64,000 bases of DNA from Zingiber officinale (lineage: Eukaryota; Streptophyta; Magnoliopsida; Zingiberales; Zingiberaceae): positions 135,668,996 to 135,732,995 of the forward strand of contig NC_055990.1 in NCBI RefSeq assembly GCF_018446385.1, written 5' to 3'. The notes under the pieces were generated by a model that made no database searches, was not told the DNA's origin, and saw only the letters and a program-made list of their open reading frames with translations. Shown piece by piece: positions 10,681-22,739 of this stretch (position 1 is its first letter; each line of letters opens with the position of its first letter). Position numbers and translations under genes: made by a program.

Positions 10681-11871
10681 ACTTCATAAGCCTTGATCAA
10701 AATAAGCCATGATTTTAGCATATGTTTATACAAAACAAATCTCCCTAAATATGATCAAAATAAGCTATAAAAAACCAAAAACATGTAGTGGTTCATTCAC
10801 ACAACTTGCAATTCACTTCAAATACGAGTATACAAATTCACTCCATTCAATTCTCACTTCATCATATTGTGTCTGCGTATAGTACTGGTTCTTCACACAA
10901 CCTGCAAACTGCAATTTAGAAAGAACCATCATGTTATGTTTTGTAACTGAAAACACTAAATCAAAACACAGTAAGTTGACCAAAAAATCATGAATTAAAT
11001 TAACAAAAGCATGATAAGACAAATAAATATGTATTGTTATATGCACTCTTATAGTAACAATAACATTTCATCAAATGTGCAATAAAAATGATCCAACAGT
11101 TTTTTGAACCTTAAGTTTTAGTAGTTCCAATCGCATGGTGATTAGATGCTCAGTTAAATTAATGTATTGCATTCTCAATTTCACATGCACTATGACAAAA
11201 AAGCAAAAAATTGTACAATGAGACTTGCTCAATAATCACACAACACGAAAGTACTGAATTAGCGGTGTGGACAGATAACTGGATCTTTCAAGTAGCCTAG
11301 CTGATATGCTGAACATTTTCTTATGGTAGCTTGGGCATGGTTCTCGTGGAGATGTCAGTATTCTACCCACCTTGGTCATAAATAATGTTCAATATCGAGG
11401 TATGACTTATGATCCCTTGTCTCTCATCTTAAAACATCTAAATTTCAACTCATAATACAATTTATATTTTGATGCCTAAGGTTCTATTGGATTTGATTTA
11501 AACTAAGCACGTGTCTAGAAAGGTTTTGTCATTGTTATTAGCAAATGACTAGTATTAATTAAAAGCATTTTATAACATTAGTGCTAATAGCAAGACTATT
11601 ATAGTTGTTCCTTGACAGCCTTCTATATTCTCAATCATCGGCAAGTAGAAATTTAATAGTTTATTAGGTCTATAAGGTAACCATGCCCAAATCAGTTATT
11701 AATTTCCCCCAGCTACTAATAGAACTATGCATAACACAGTTTTGTATAAAACCATAAACAGGGTGTTATCTAAGGGCGAGGAAAAAAAAAGAAGGAAAGA
11801 AGCCATATCAAAGCATGAGAAGAAAGCAGTAGCAGGGCGTGAACGATTTGATTCAGTATGTGCATTCCTGT
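10681..11871. other. Non-coding part of the CACTA element, 3' of the protease gene
   Basis: AT-rich sequence between the left subterminal repeats and the stop codon of the C48 protease gene at 11872. The small minus-strand frame at 10813-11046 has no recognisable domain. It may hold the polyadenylation region of the protease gene. Confidence 0.6.
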
Positions 11872-14800
11872 TCAAAATGGAAGAAATTCACACACCTTCC
11901 TCTCCAACTGTAGATCCTCACATTCAACAATCTCCTTCATGTACCGCATGACACAATATCCACATTCAACACAACCTTGTTGTTTGAGATTACCCTAATG
12001 AATCAAAGTTAATGCAAAGTGAAAAATCAAATATATAAGAACCAGGAATGCATGTTTTCAATAAGACATACCGTCAACTGTTTGAAAGTTGGTCGTTTTG
12101 GATTACCCCTCATACAAAGGTACGTCCTACTCTACTACATTGTAAAAATAGAACTTATTTCATTTCATATTTGCTAATCAATCTATTCATAATCTACATA
12201 ATCTAAAACATACTTGCACACTGTAGTTTTCCAAGCGTTATCTCGGTTCCTATTACCCATTGAGTCCAACAAATAAATTGTATCTTTGTCCTCGTTTATA
12301 ACAGTCAAGATCCAGTGGTTCCTGCACGATTGTCAATATATAGCTAAGCTACTATGTATTAGGAATTGAGCAGGGATTAAAAATATACCCAGTGTTGTAT
12401 GGGATAAGGCATATGCTGTCTCCGTTTGATGCTTTCAACTAATTAGCAATGTGTTGTGAAGAGGTACTGCCATCTTGAGCGGCTGGTATTTTGTTGGGAT
12501 CCACAAACGACACATATTCAGCCCTGTTTGTTTCCTTCAAGTACTTGTACAAGTAACTGCATTCAAGTAATAAAAAACATGGTTACTTAAGACATGAACT
12601 CATGCAAAGAGAAGAATTGTATATAAGACATAACTTACCCCATGTAAACCAAAATTTGCCTCGACCCTATCTCTCTCATTTCCATACAGCGCATGATATC
12701 CTCTCTCAACAACGATGTACTCACATTACGTCCAAACATGGCTTCATCAAATTCGATAGGAATGGTCTCCTCCTCAGTCATCAGTCTAACAACAAAAGAA
12801 TACAAAAACTTGCATGACATTGGTAGAGCACTTTCAACTTCCTTGAATTTATTTTTCTCATCAGGAACCTCCAAAATAGTAAATGGTGGTGCAGGTTTCT
12901 CCTTTTTCTGTAATTTTAAATAATTGTAGCAAAATATATAACTATAGCAACAGAAAAGTGAACTGAAAATACCTTTGTCGTCGGAAATATCACCAATTCT
13001 TTTGGCCAGCCAACCACAGTTCCAACAGCATCTACCATTACTGTTGGTCCCGACTTAAGTGGAATTGGAAGCTCTGCTTCCTCCTGTAAAACAACATCAA
13101 CAGACACCTTTAAGTTGCCTTCCCCAAGTGGAGCATTGTGCAGCATTACATTTGGGCCTCCGTCGGATACTATCGTGCCATATGCCACCACATTCCCCTT
13201 ATTCTTCAAAGCCAAATGACATTTTTCCCCTGAACAATAAGATATTATCTTTTAATATCTGAAGCTAGGAAACAAATTTAATGTACCAAATATAATACAA
13301 AACCTGATTGAATGAATTGTCGCATTCAAAAACTTCCACATCATCTTCCAATATTTGAACTGCCATGTGCGATGACTTGTTAGATGCTACACGTTCAGAA
13401 ACTCGATCACTTGTTTCTGGCATAAATCGAGCAAGAAGAGCCTTCAGTTTTTCAACTTCAGCTTTCAAAATCTTTGTTTCCTCCGCTTGCTCTTTGAAGT
13501 TTTCAGCCAAAGCCTTTGACACCAACTCCCTCTTCTTCCTTGGAGTTTTGAAGTAGACTTGGGGCTTCACAAATCCCCCTACACCTCTAACCCTTCCGTA
13601 AGGTTCTTGGCTCCCTAATGCAGTAGTTAATACGTCATTGCTTCCAGAAGATATGAACTCTCCCCTCTTTTTTTTGTCCAACAAATCGTCCTACAAATAT
13701 GGAGGTAACATTAAATATCCAATGAAGACACTTTTTTCACTTATTATGAATGAACTTGAAATAAAACTAAAATAATACAATTTTTTCAGCAACTTCAGCA
13801 GTCTCTGTATTTGTGATGTTTCCGGATTTGTCTTCGCGGGCCTTACGCCAAAGGAATGACCTATCAACTTCCTCATCCTCCCTGAATATTTTTCTCTGCC
13901 TCTACAATTCCAAAAAATAATCATTTAAAACATGACGTACTACATGAAAAGGATAATATAATGTTCCATGGATTACCAATTCAGTCTCCAATCCAATGTA
14001 TCCCTTGCGAGACATTTTGTGATGATACTTGCAATTGCTCGCCCGTTCCTTTTGTTTTTCATGAGTGACCTATGTCACGTAAAAAAAAGTAAATTTTTAG
14101 AAGAATGGCTAGAATTTAAAAATAATAGGATGGAGTATGATGAACTTATTATATATATTCCTGCTGTACATAAACTTATTATATACAGAACTTCATTTTG
14201 TTAATTAAATGCCCTAAATGTTTTAAATCTTGGTGCATATAATAATTTAAATATAACATGATAATATCATCAAGTACCTCCCAAGATGGATGTAGCCTCT
14301 CATCAACAAAAGCTTTTCAAATTGCAGATGGGATCTGATACTGCTCCGGTGGTGACCTCAGTTTTTCAGGATTATCTCTATATGGCCAGACAAACCTACT
14401 GTTGAGTTTGTTTTTGAAGTCTCTCCATTTCTGGCCTGCTGAACTCATCACTGCCGCCTCGCTTTGAGGTGCTAAGTCGAAGACATTCTGTAACACACAG
14501 CAGTAATTGCTATCAGTTTGTATATTGAAAAAATCACAATGAAAAAAAAACATAAGCAATCTCATAAGGAAGTGTATTATTGGATTATACTCACCGATAT
14601 TTCTTCCCACACTTTCTGTTTCATGTTCTCTGGAACAGTGGGCCATGACTTTATGTTAATAGGCACCATGGATCTAACAATAGAGCCTATGAAAGATTGT
14701 AGTGCCTTCCTATTTTCATTGTACACAGGTCGTCCTATGTCATCATATTCAATCGTCGACTTTTTTCCCCATCTTGCAGCAGCAATAAGTCTGCACATTG

Positions 14801-14969
14801 ATGTAGGCCCCCGAGTCTTCTTCTGCCCAGTAATAGGAGGTTCTTCTATTTCAGTCTCTCCTCGTAGCTCTGCAGCTGCTAACCCATCAGCATCTTGGTG
14901 TAGTTTGGTGTCCTCAACTACACGTGGCTCATCATATTTTGCTATTTTTCGCTGTTTTTTAGGACTCAT
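11872..14969 (-). pseudogene. CACTA second gene: plant transposase PF03004 domain fused to Ulp1-like C48 protease, multi-exon
   Basis: The start MSPKKQRKIAKYDEP is at 14969. Exon-like blocks follow: TRGPTSMCRLI and VPINIKSWPTVPE (to about 14580); AGQKWRDFKNKLNSRFVWPY (about 14490-14280); a block ending MSRKGYIGLETEL with a GT donor at 13977; FREDEEVDRSFLWRKARED (about 13905-13780); a coiled-coil block near 13540-13420; NVVAYGTIV (about 13232-12973); then HWILTVINEDKD with LLDS (about 12325-12215) and ECGYCVMRYMKEIVE (about 11990-11920). The last three motifs give the His, Asp and Cys of an Ulp1-like peptidase. An in-frame TGA after QIPSAI (near 14320) disrupts exon 2. Exact splice sites are inferred. 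It is the usual partner gene of TNP2 in plant CACTA elements; its exact role is unsettled. Confidence 0.85.
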
Positions 14970-15148
14970 TGTTTTTTTCCCTGCATATAGGAAAATAAAT
15001 GATGAGATAACGGTATATAAAGTCTGCAGTGACAATTATAATAAAAGAAGACGTGATACAAATAATAACATTAACACATACGAACAAGTAAAAATAATAC
15101 TAGTAAAAACAATAAATATTAATGCAGATGACATAAAAGCGGAAAACA

Positions 15149-18100
15149 TCATTTTTTCTTGTTTGTTACAAAGAAACCCTCTTTAGAAGATCTAAAGTAT
15201 CCTTCATGTGTAGGAATACAATGAATATCAACATTATCAATTGGTCGAGCTTCGGGAATTATGGTCCAAAGATCCTCTTCTCCCTCGTAACATCTATTTG
15301 GAACTTGAAGCACTATTGACCACCCTTTGTTCAGTGGGTCAGCAACATAAAATACTTGTCTAACTTGACTTGCAAGCACAAATTCATCCTTCTGGTGGCC
15401 TCGTTTGTTCAGATTAACTAAGGTGAAGCCACATTCATCATTGTATTGTATTCCTTTGTCATTTGATACCCATGCGCACTTGAAAAGAGGAACTTGAAAT
15501 TGATGATAGTCTAGTTCCCATATCTCTTCAATAACTCCATAAAAAGTCACATTCTCTAACACGGGATTCTTATCTTTGGCACTACAAACAAGCATCGTGT
15601 TGGCAAGTAGAGAAACACCACTGTTTTGACAAACTTTCTCATCATCCCACTCTTTTGTTTGGTATAAATTGCCATTTATGACATAGCTATCACACTTTAA
15701 GACTCGCACACGTGGTCCATGGGCCAGCCATCTCAATGACGATGTCATTCCACCATTGCAACTATCGATTTCAGCAGCCACCTGACATGCATTCCTATTA
15801 ATTAGTGTGATCAAAACAATGATTAACAAATATTGTATGTTAGCATCTTCTACAACACATTTGCATGAAACCAGTCAATGAACCACTTATTATGAGCATC
15901 TTGTATCCACCTTGCATCTTTCTGTTTCTTGGGAAACATTGTCTTCAAGAAGGATTTGTGTTCACTGAAGAATTTTACTTCTAAAGTTTTATTTTCATGA
16001 ATACATATGGACTGCCAAGTACATATAATTATTAGTTATGCAGTACACTTACATAATGTATGGAGATATTTCTTCTATATTTTCTAGAACAGTCAAGTGT
16101 GCTTGTTGGAGATCAATTTGTTGGACGATGATTGATGAATTGCTTGCTGAGAATCCAGGAATGCTTGCGTTTGGGTCACGTAGTGATTTAGGGACCCCAA
16201 TAGGATCAAGGTCATTGAGATATTCTGAACAAAATTCAACTGCTTCTTCTGCTGCATATCTCCGAACAATGCAACCTTCTGGATATTTTCGACTGCCTAC
16301 GTAACTTTTCAACACCTTCATGCATCTTTCAAATGGGTACATCCATCTGAAGTAGACTGGTCCACATAATTGGACTTCACGAACAAGATGAACTGTTAAG
16401 TGGAGCATGATATCGAAGAAAGAAGGGGGGAAATACTGCTCCAATAAGCAGAGTGTAACAATCAAGTCAGATTGCAGCTTATCTAACTTGGTTACATCGA
16501 TAATCTTGCAACAAATATCTTTGAAGAAGAAGCATAATCTTATGACAGCATATCTAACATATTTTGGCAGAGAATTACGTATGACTATTGGCAGGAAGTG
16601 CTGCATTATAACATGAGAATCATGTGATTTTAAGCTACTCAGCTTCATCTCATCCATGCAGACAAGATTCTTCATGTTTGATGAGAAACCTTCCGGAACT
16701 TTTATATCCATTAATGACCTACATACTTGTAATCTCTCATTTTTTGTGAATGAGCATGCTGCAGGAGGTAGATATGTTATTTTCTCACCAATTTTAGGAG
16801 CCAATTGAGGCCTAATTCCCATCTAAACCATGTCCAACCTAGCTGCCACATTGTCCTTGGTTTTTCCCTTCATGTTCATCAAAGTATTAATCAGAGACTC
16901 GAAAACGTTTTTCTCAATGTGCATAACATTGAGACAATTCCTAACATGTAGGTATTTCCAGTATGGAAGATTGAAAAAAATTGACTTCTTCTTCCAACAT
17001 TTACTGAAATTTGTAGCTCCAACATACTTTTCTTCTTCAATGTCTTCCACAATATTCTCCTTTGCTTTTTTCCTTATTTTCCCCTTCACACTTGTTTTCT
17101 TTCCAAACTCACATGTTATGTCTGAAAGCTTGTCAAACAACTTAATTCCATATAATGGCCTACCTGCTTCACCAAGTTCCTCCATGCCATTAAAGTCCTT
17201 TATTTGCCTCCGATATGGATGAAATCGTGGTAGGAATCGTCTATGCCCAGCAAATGACATTTTCTTCCCATTTGGTAAGTGCTTTGCATAAGTATCCTCA
17301 CCACATATTGGGCATGCGTAATAACCATGTGTAGTACATCCACTAAGGTTACCATATGCAAGAAAGTCGTTGAAGGTCCATAAAAGAACTGCTTTAAGAG
17401 TGAAAACCTCCCTTCGATAAGCATCATAAACTCCATCAACTCCTTCCCACAAGAGCTGCAAATCATCAACCAGAACCTCAAGGTAGACGTCGATATCGTT
17501 TCCAGGCTGTTTCGGCCCTGAAATGAGCATCGTTAGCATGATGAATTTCCTTTTCATGCACATGTCTGGAGGCAAATTATATGTGGCCAGCATGATTGGC
17601 CAGCAACTGTAGCGACTACTAAGATTGCTGTGAGGATTAATTCCATCGGCTGCAAGTGCCAGGCGAATATTTCTTGCCTCACTTCCAAAGTCGGGCCACA
17701 TATGATCCACCAATTTCCATGACGGTGAATCAACCGGATGACGTAACTGACCAACAACTCTTGTGCTATCTGCATGCCATGTTAAATTTCTGGAAGTTTC
17801 TAAAGATTTAAACATGCGCTTAAATCTTGGTACGGGAGGGAAATACCAAACCACTTTGGCAGGAACACCTTTCTTCTCAACATTTTTCTTGGTTAGCTTC
17901 CATCTTGATAAGCCACATTTCGGGTAGCTTACGCAGTCTTTATATTGTTTCCTATAAAGGATGCAATCATTAGAACAAGCATGAATCTTTTCATGACTCA
18001 AAGCCAAACAACTCAACGTCTTCTTTGCTTCATAAATTGACGATGGCAGATTGTGGTTATCTGGCAGCATGTCCCCAAAATCTGCTAGTAGATCTGAAAA

Positions 18101-18577
18101 TAGAGCATCACTCATCCCATGCCTTGCTTTGGTATTGTATAGTTTTACAAGTGCACTCAACTTTGTGTAACGTTTGCATCCCTTATACAGTGGCTTCTCT
18201 GCTTCCTCCAAAAACTTCATAAATGCTTCTGGATTTTCTGTATGGTTATCATACGCTGCCTCACACAAATTAACAGTTTCAAAATCATCATGACAATTAT
18301 CAGTTGGCTCTTGGTTGACACTCGAATTTAATCTATCCTTCTCCGCAGCCTCACCATGCCAAATCCAATTCAAATAATTTTTACTGAAACCATTGAAGTA
18401 AAGATGCTCCCGAATCCACATAACCGCTCCCTTTTTAAGATTCATACATTTGCAACAAGGACAATGAATTAAATTGGGGTCGATATGTGGATTCTGCAAA
18501 CAACTTCTAATGAATTGTTCCACACCCTCCTCATACTCTTTGGACCTCCTATCTAAGTAAATCCAGGATTTATCCAT
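15149..18577 (-). pseudogene. CACTA transposase TNP2 (TNPD-like) with DUF4218 and DUF4216 domains
   Basis: The start MDKSWIYLDRRS at 18577 opens a transposase-associated domain with HCPCCKC; then the TNP2 domain (KLYNTKARHGMSDALFSDLL, later LATYNLPPDMCMKRKFIML and the CPICGEDT cysteines). The frame stops with TAG at 16823-16825 and resumes in the same frame from 16822 as a DUF4218 domain (VRYAVIRLCFFFKDIC, FPPSFFDIMLHLTVHLV). A further block at 16000-15850 (HKSFLKTMFPKKQK) leads to a DUF4216 domain (15829-15149: QFQVPLFKCAWV, SQVRQVFYVADP). TNP2 proteins recognise CACTA ends and catalyse excision and insertion. Apart from the TAG the domains look well kept, so inactivation may be recent or the TAG lies near an intron. 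Confidence 0.92.
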
Positions 18578-18598
18578 TATAGTACAACAGAATCCCAA

Positions 18599-20510
18599 GA
18601 AACTTCTTCAGAATTATCGTGCTAAAATTATTTATCGCTAGCTCAATGTGTTCTTTGATCAAAACCTGAAGATACTACATATATGTTAAGCAAACGTTAG
18701 AGTAAGACTGCAAAAAGGTAGTCAAATTCATATCGAGCACAGTTCCATATTTTATAGTCATTCCAACAGCTGTCAATATTTTCTACTCATCATGAAGAAA
18801 AATAATGCGTATTTTGTACAATATGTGGATATATAAAGAACGAAAGCATGTCACCAGTTGAATTTCCAAACACTTGTCTTTTTTCGAACATGCACACTCA
18901 ATCATTTGACATATGAACGCTCTTAAATAGATTGAATCTATTGGGTTGTCAGCAATCCAGTGTCGGATACCATTCAGCCTGATAGTAGTAAAAGAAAACC
19001 CCTCTAATTTCTGATTTTAAAGTTAGTTTTTCATAATCATGCTGTTGTGATTGTTGAAATTTGTGATGGAAGCAGTTTTGAGTTCGTTTAATCCAATTGT
19101 AACCAAATTTCTTGAAATTTATGGTGGTTATAAATTGTTCATGGATGGAGCATTTCAGAATGTAGGAGATATGCTGGGTTGCATTTGTACAAGTTGTGTG
19201 ATACATTTTCAGAGAGCTTACACAAGTTTTTTTATTAGAACTTTTTTTGTCATCCTGAGGAGTTAGGAAAGGTTTGAGATGTAACTATAGAAAGTGTGAA
19301 TAGTAATTTTATTTAGTTTTATTGTATTTTTACTCATATTTTTTTTAGCCAAAGATTTACTTTGAATTTTATTAAATTATTTATCTTAAGTGGTATCATA
19401 GTTAGAAATTGTTAAATTAAATTGTTGTATTTGTGTTGGATGAAGCAGTTACACATTTAATCTCAATAAGTGATAGCATAGTTGAGATTGTCTGATTCTG
19501 AAATGTTGTATTTGGGATCTTCATAGTGGATGAAACATGTAGCACAAAGACAAATTATGTTAGGATGGTGAGAATTTACTATAACTATTAGTGAATGTTG
19601 TATTTAAAAGTTATTATCATCATCTACCTAGTGGAGAAAATGCTAAGCTATCTTATGCCAAAGAGAGTAGCAAATAATAGAGAGATGTAATCACTCTTTA
19701 TCAAATTATACCTAGTGTGGATCGAGTATACAACACAAGGCATTAGATAGAAATTGGATGCATCTCTGTTTTATTTCAATCCATTTCAAGAGGACAAAGA
19801 TAAAGTATCTGATCACATTTATATAAAGAAAGGAGGCATTCATCATCAAGATTTGAATAGGAGTGTAGTGGTCACCGAGAGAGCAAGGACAAAATAGAAA
19901 TTATAAAGGTGAGTGTTCTAGCAATATTGATTTGTATATGAATGTTGATGGTTGCTTAGCAAATTGTCTGAACAAGGAAACAAAAACACACATTAGTTAC
20001 ATTAGTTTTTGCTATCTCATGGGAAAACAATCCATCTTCTATAGTTGATATTTAAATTCAACTGGTGCTATGCTTGCTTGCATTAGGAGGCAGGTATTTT
20101 TTTTTAAGAAAAATTAATACATGTGGAACTGAGATTTTGAGGGACAACTTGAAGGAGTAAGAGTACAACACATGTCTTACTCTAACTTGAAAGCATGCGT
20201 ATTTTTAGGTAATGACCTCGTAAACATAGAGACTGAAAAAAAAAGCAAAAAAAATTTCCAAACACTTGTCTTTGTTGGAAGAATAGCACCAAACCTACAA
20301 CAAATTGGAGACCGTCTAAAACATGATTTTGCAAAATAAAGGAGGAGAAAAAGAAGAAGAATAAGAAAAAGAAATCGAAGGAAAGAAAACATACGGTATA
20401 TCTCAAACACTTGCAACCTAAACCCTGCGTAAGAAAGTTCAAGTTGCTAAACCTTATTTCGGAAGCCCTAACGAGGAAACCTTCGTCTCTGTTGCCTAAG
20501 ACTCCAAATC
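18599..20510. other. CACTA 5' non-coding region upstream of TNP2
   Basis: AT-rich sequence with no frame I can assign. It lies between the transposase start and the right subterminal repeats, so it should hold the promoter and 5' leader of the element's transcript. The hydrophobic frames near 20180-20440 are translations of A/T tracts. Confidence 0.5.
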
Positions 20511-20666
20511 GGAAGCCCTAACGAGAGGGAACGGAGAGGACTGAAATGAAGGGGAAGGAAGAGGAGGTCCAACCTTATTTCGGCAGAGGGAAGCCCTAAC
20601 GAGAGGGAACGGAGAGGACTGAAATGAAGGGGAAGGAAGAGGAGGTCCAACCTTATTTCGGCAGAG
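20511..20666. repeat. Tandem duplication, 78-base period, two copies
   Basis: The segment from GGAAGCCCTAACGAGAGGG to TTTCGGCAGAG occurs at 20511-20588 and again at 20589-20666, essentially identical, with a partial upstream copy of its first bases at 20461. It lies inside the CACTA right end, just outside the subterminal repeats, and looks like a recent local duplication of the untranslated leader. Confidence 0.9.
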
Positions 20667-20699
20667 GGAAGTTAACGAAAAAGTGGGGGGAAATAAAAG

Positions 20700-20971
20700 T
20701 GGTCTCAAAATAAAAGTTAACTCTTGTACTATTACTTCGGAGTAAACACTAAAAATTCTATTCACGACGTTACTACTTCGGTATTTAACAACTTTCCGAA
20801 GTAATATCTTATTTCAGTTTAAAGCGAAGCCCGCGTTTTTAAATCTGCGAAGTCTATATTTGTATATACTTCGTTAGTTTTTTCAGCGAAGTTGCTTATA
20901 CACTTTTACCTCGTATATTTAAATTGATGAAGTAAATCGTGGCGAAGTAAAACGTCATTTTTTACATAGTG
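20700..20971. repeat. CACTA right subterminal repeats and terminal inverted repeat
   Basis: TTACTTCGG and CGAAGTAA motifs recur in both orientations (about 20730, 20777, 20800, 20848, 20873, 20893, 20931 and 20944) before the end TTTACATAGTG. They mirror the left end, as expected of an element mobilised by a TNPA-like binding protein. Confidence 0.85.
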
Positions 20972-21609
20972 ATCACCAACAAGAGAATAAGAATTGATAA
21001 TGTCATGAGGCCTCTCCTCTCATTCTTTTATATTACTTGCCCAAGGCAAATAAGGAAAGACTTTTTACAAAAATTAAAATCTTCCTCTTATTTTTCCTTT
21101 TCCCCTTTTATTTTTCCTTTTCTTTCCTCTTGATTGAATCAATCATCTATCATAGATTGGATGATGATTTAATTTGGCCGACCCCTTGCTTGGGCACCAA
21201 GCAAGGGTGGCCGACCCCTTAAAAAGGAAGGAAATAATTTTTATAAAATTTTATAAAAGAAGAAATCCTCTTATAAAATTTTACAAGCTCTCTTACCTAT
21301 TGTGGATGCTAAAAAAGGAAAGTTTTAAAAATTAAAACCAAGTTTTAAAATTTAAAACTTCTCTTCTAAAACTTCCTTTTTTAACATGGTTACAAAATTA
21401 GAAAATTTCAATTTTAAAACTTCTCTTCATTTTTTCTAAAAACCATGAGGACGGTTAAAAAAGGAAAGTTTTAAAACTTTTAAAATTTCTTTTAAACCAT
21501 GTGGCCTAATTCAAATAAGGGAAGTTTTATATTTTAAAATCTCTCTTTTAAAACTTGTAGTTTTCTACAAAGAGAAGATTTTAAAAATTCAAAACACCCC
21601 TCCTAATTT

Positions 21610-21790
21610 GACATATTATGGGTGGCCCCTCTTTGCTTGGACACCAAGCAAAGGGCCGACCCCTTTGTGAAGGAGATTGGTCGGCCCCTTTGGCTTGGTC
21701 ACCAAGCCATGGGTCGGCCCCTTTGGCTTGGTCACCAAGCCATGGGTCGGCCTCTTCTTGGACACCAAGAAGGGCTTTATATGGGTGGAC
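21610..21790. repeat. Hairpin block in the copia 3' LTR with 33-base tandem unit
   Basis: Short palindromes such as TTTGCTTGG-ACA-CCAAGCAAA and TGGCTTGG-T-CACCAAGCCA repeat here. A 33-base unit starting GGTCGGCCCCTTTGG occurs at 21679-21711 and 21712-21744, with a partial third copy at 21745. The other LTR has only one such unit (about 29220-29252), so the copy number changed after insertion or during reverse transcription. Confidence 0.85.
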
Positions 21791-22710
21791 TTGAGGCTTT
21801 AATGGGCCTACGATAGGGACCTAGAGGAGGAATTAGTTTTGGCATTCCGATGAGCTTGAGTATCCCGTGTTCGCCCCAAATACACAACTCAAGTTCATCA
21901 ATAATAACTCATTCCATTAGAGAGTTATTATTGCACTACCGCACCAATCCCAAATTACATTATGGGCTCCTTCATATATGAGTGTGTTAGTCTCCCTGTG
22001 TTTAAGATAACGAATGTCCACTAATTAAGTAAGTTACTGACAACTCACTTAATTAATATCTAGCTCCAAGAGTAGTACCACTCAACCTTATTGTCATGTC
22101 AGACTAAGTCCACCTGCAGGGTCTAACATGACAATCCTTATGAGCTCCTCTTGGGGGCATTCTCAACCTAGATTACTAGGACAGTTTCCTTCTATAATCA
22201 ACAACTCACACTATAAATAATATCATTTCCCAACTTATCAGGCTTATTGATTTATTGAGCTAAATCTCACCCTTTGATAAATTAAAGAAATAAATACTAA
22301 ATATATATGCTTGTTGTTATATTAGGATTAAGAGTACACACTTCCATAATAACTAAGGTCTAATTCTTTTATTAAGTCAGTATAAAAAGAACTTTTCTAA
22401 AATGGTTCTACTTAATACACTTAGAGTGTACTAGTGTAATTCATTTGTCAAGATAAACTAATATCTAATTACACTACGACTATTCCAATGGTTTGTTCCT
22501 TTCAATCTTAATCGTGAGCAACTGTTAATAATTTATAAAGAACTGATAACATGATCTTCTGTGTGTGACGCCACACACCATGTTATCTACAATATAAATT
22601 AATTGAACAACTATACTTAATAAATAAAATGTAGATATTTGACCAATGTGATTCTTTTATTTCATAAATAAATGTTTACAAAAGCTAGGCTTTTAGTATA
22701 TACTCTAACA

Positions 22711-22722
22711 ATCTCCCACTTA
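22711..22722 (-). other. Polypurine tract of the copia element
   Basis: The plus strand reads ATCTCCCACTTA directly after the LTR end; the minus strand is TAAGTGGGAGAT abutting TGTTAGAG. AAGTGGGAGAT next to the 3' LTR is a frequent plant copia polypurine tract and primes plus-strand synthesis. Confidence 0.85.
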
Positions 22723-22739
22723 TACTAAAAGATTAAGCT

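Larger units (their letters stand above)
10105..20971 (-). mobile_element. CACTA (En/Spm, CMC) DNA transposon, 10.9 kb
   Basis: The left end is CACTATGTGAAAAACGGC and the reverse complement of the right end is CACTATGTAAAAAATGACG; both continue into TTTTACTTCG. ATC flanks both sides (10102-10104, 20972-20974), and the uninterrupted LTR copy at 28521 shows a single ATC at the same point. This is the 3-base duplication typical of CACTA elements. It contains subterminal repeats, a TNP2 transposase gene (18577-15149) and a PF03004/C48 protease gene (14969-11872), both on the minus strand. Confidence 0.97.
9371..22710 (-). mobile_element. 3' LTR of the copia element, split by a CACTA transposon
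   Basis: The LTR is 9371-10104 plus 20975-22710. It matches 27784-29587, 36863-37007 and 44501-44986 nearly base for base, including the CACCACCACC stretch near 10035, the run of AAAACTT/AAGTTTT-rich segments 21240-21600 and the hairpin block 21610-21780. LTR end ACTCTAACA at 22710 is followed by the polypurine tract. Confidence 0.93.

Noticed and set aside
16830-17222. Plus-strand 130-residue frame
   Set aside because: Antisense shadow of the TNP2 gene.
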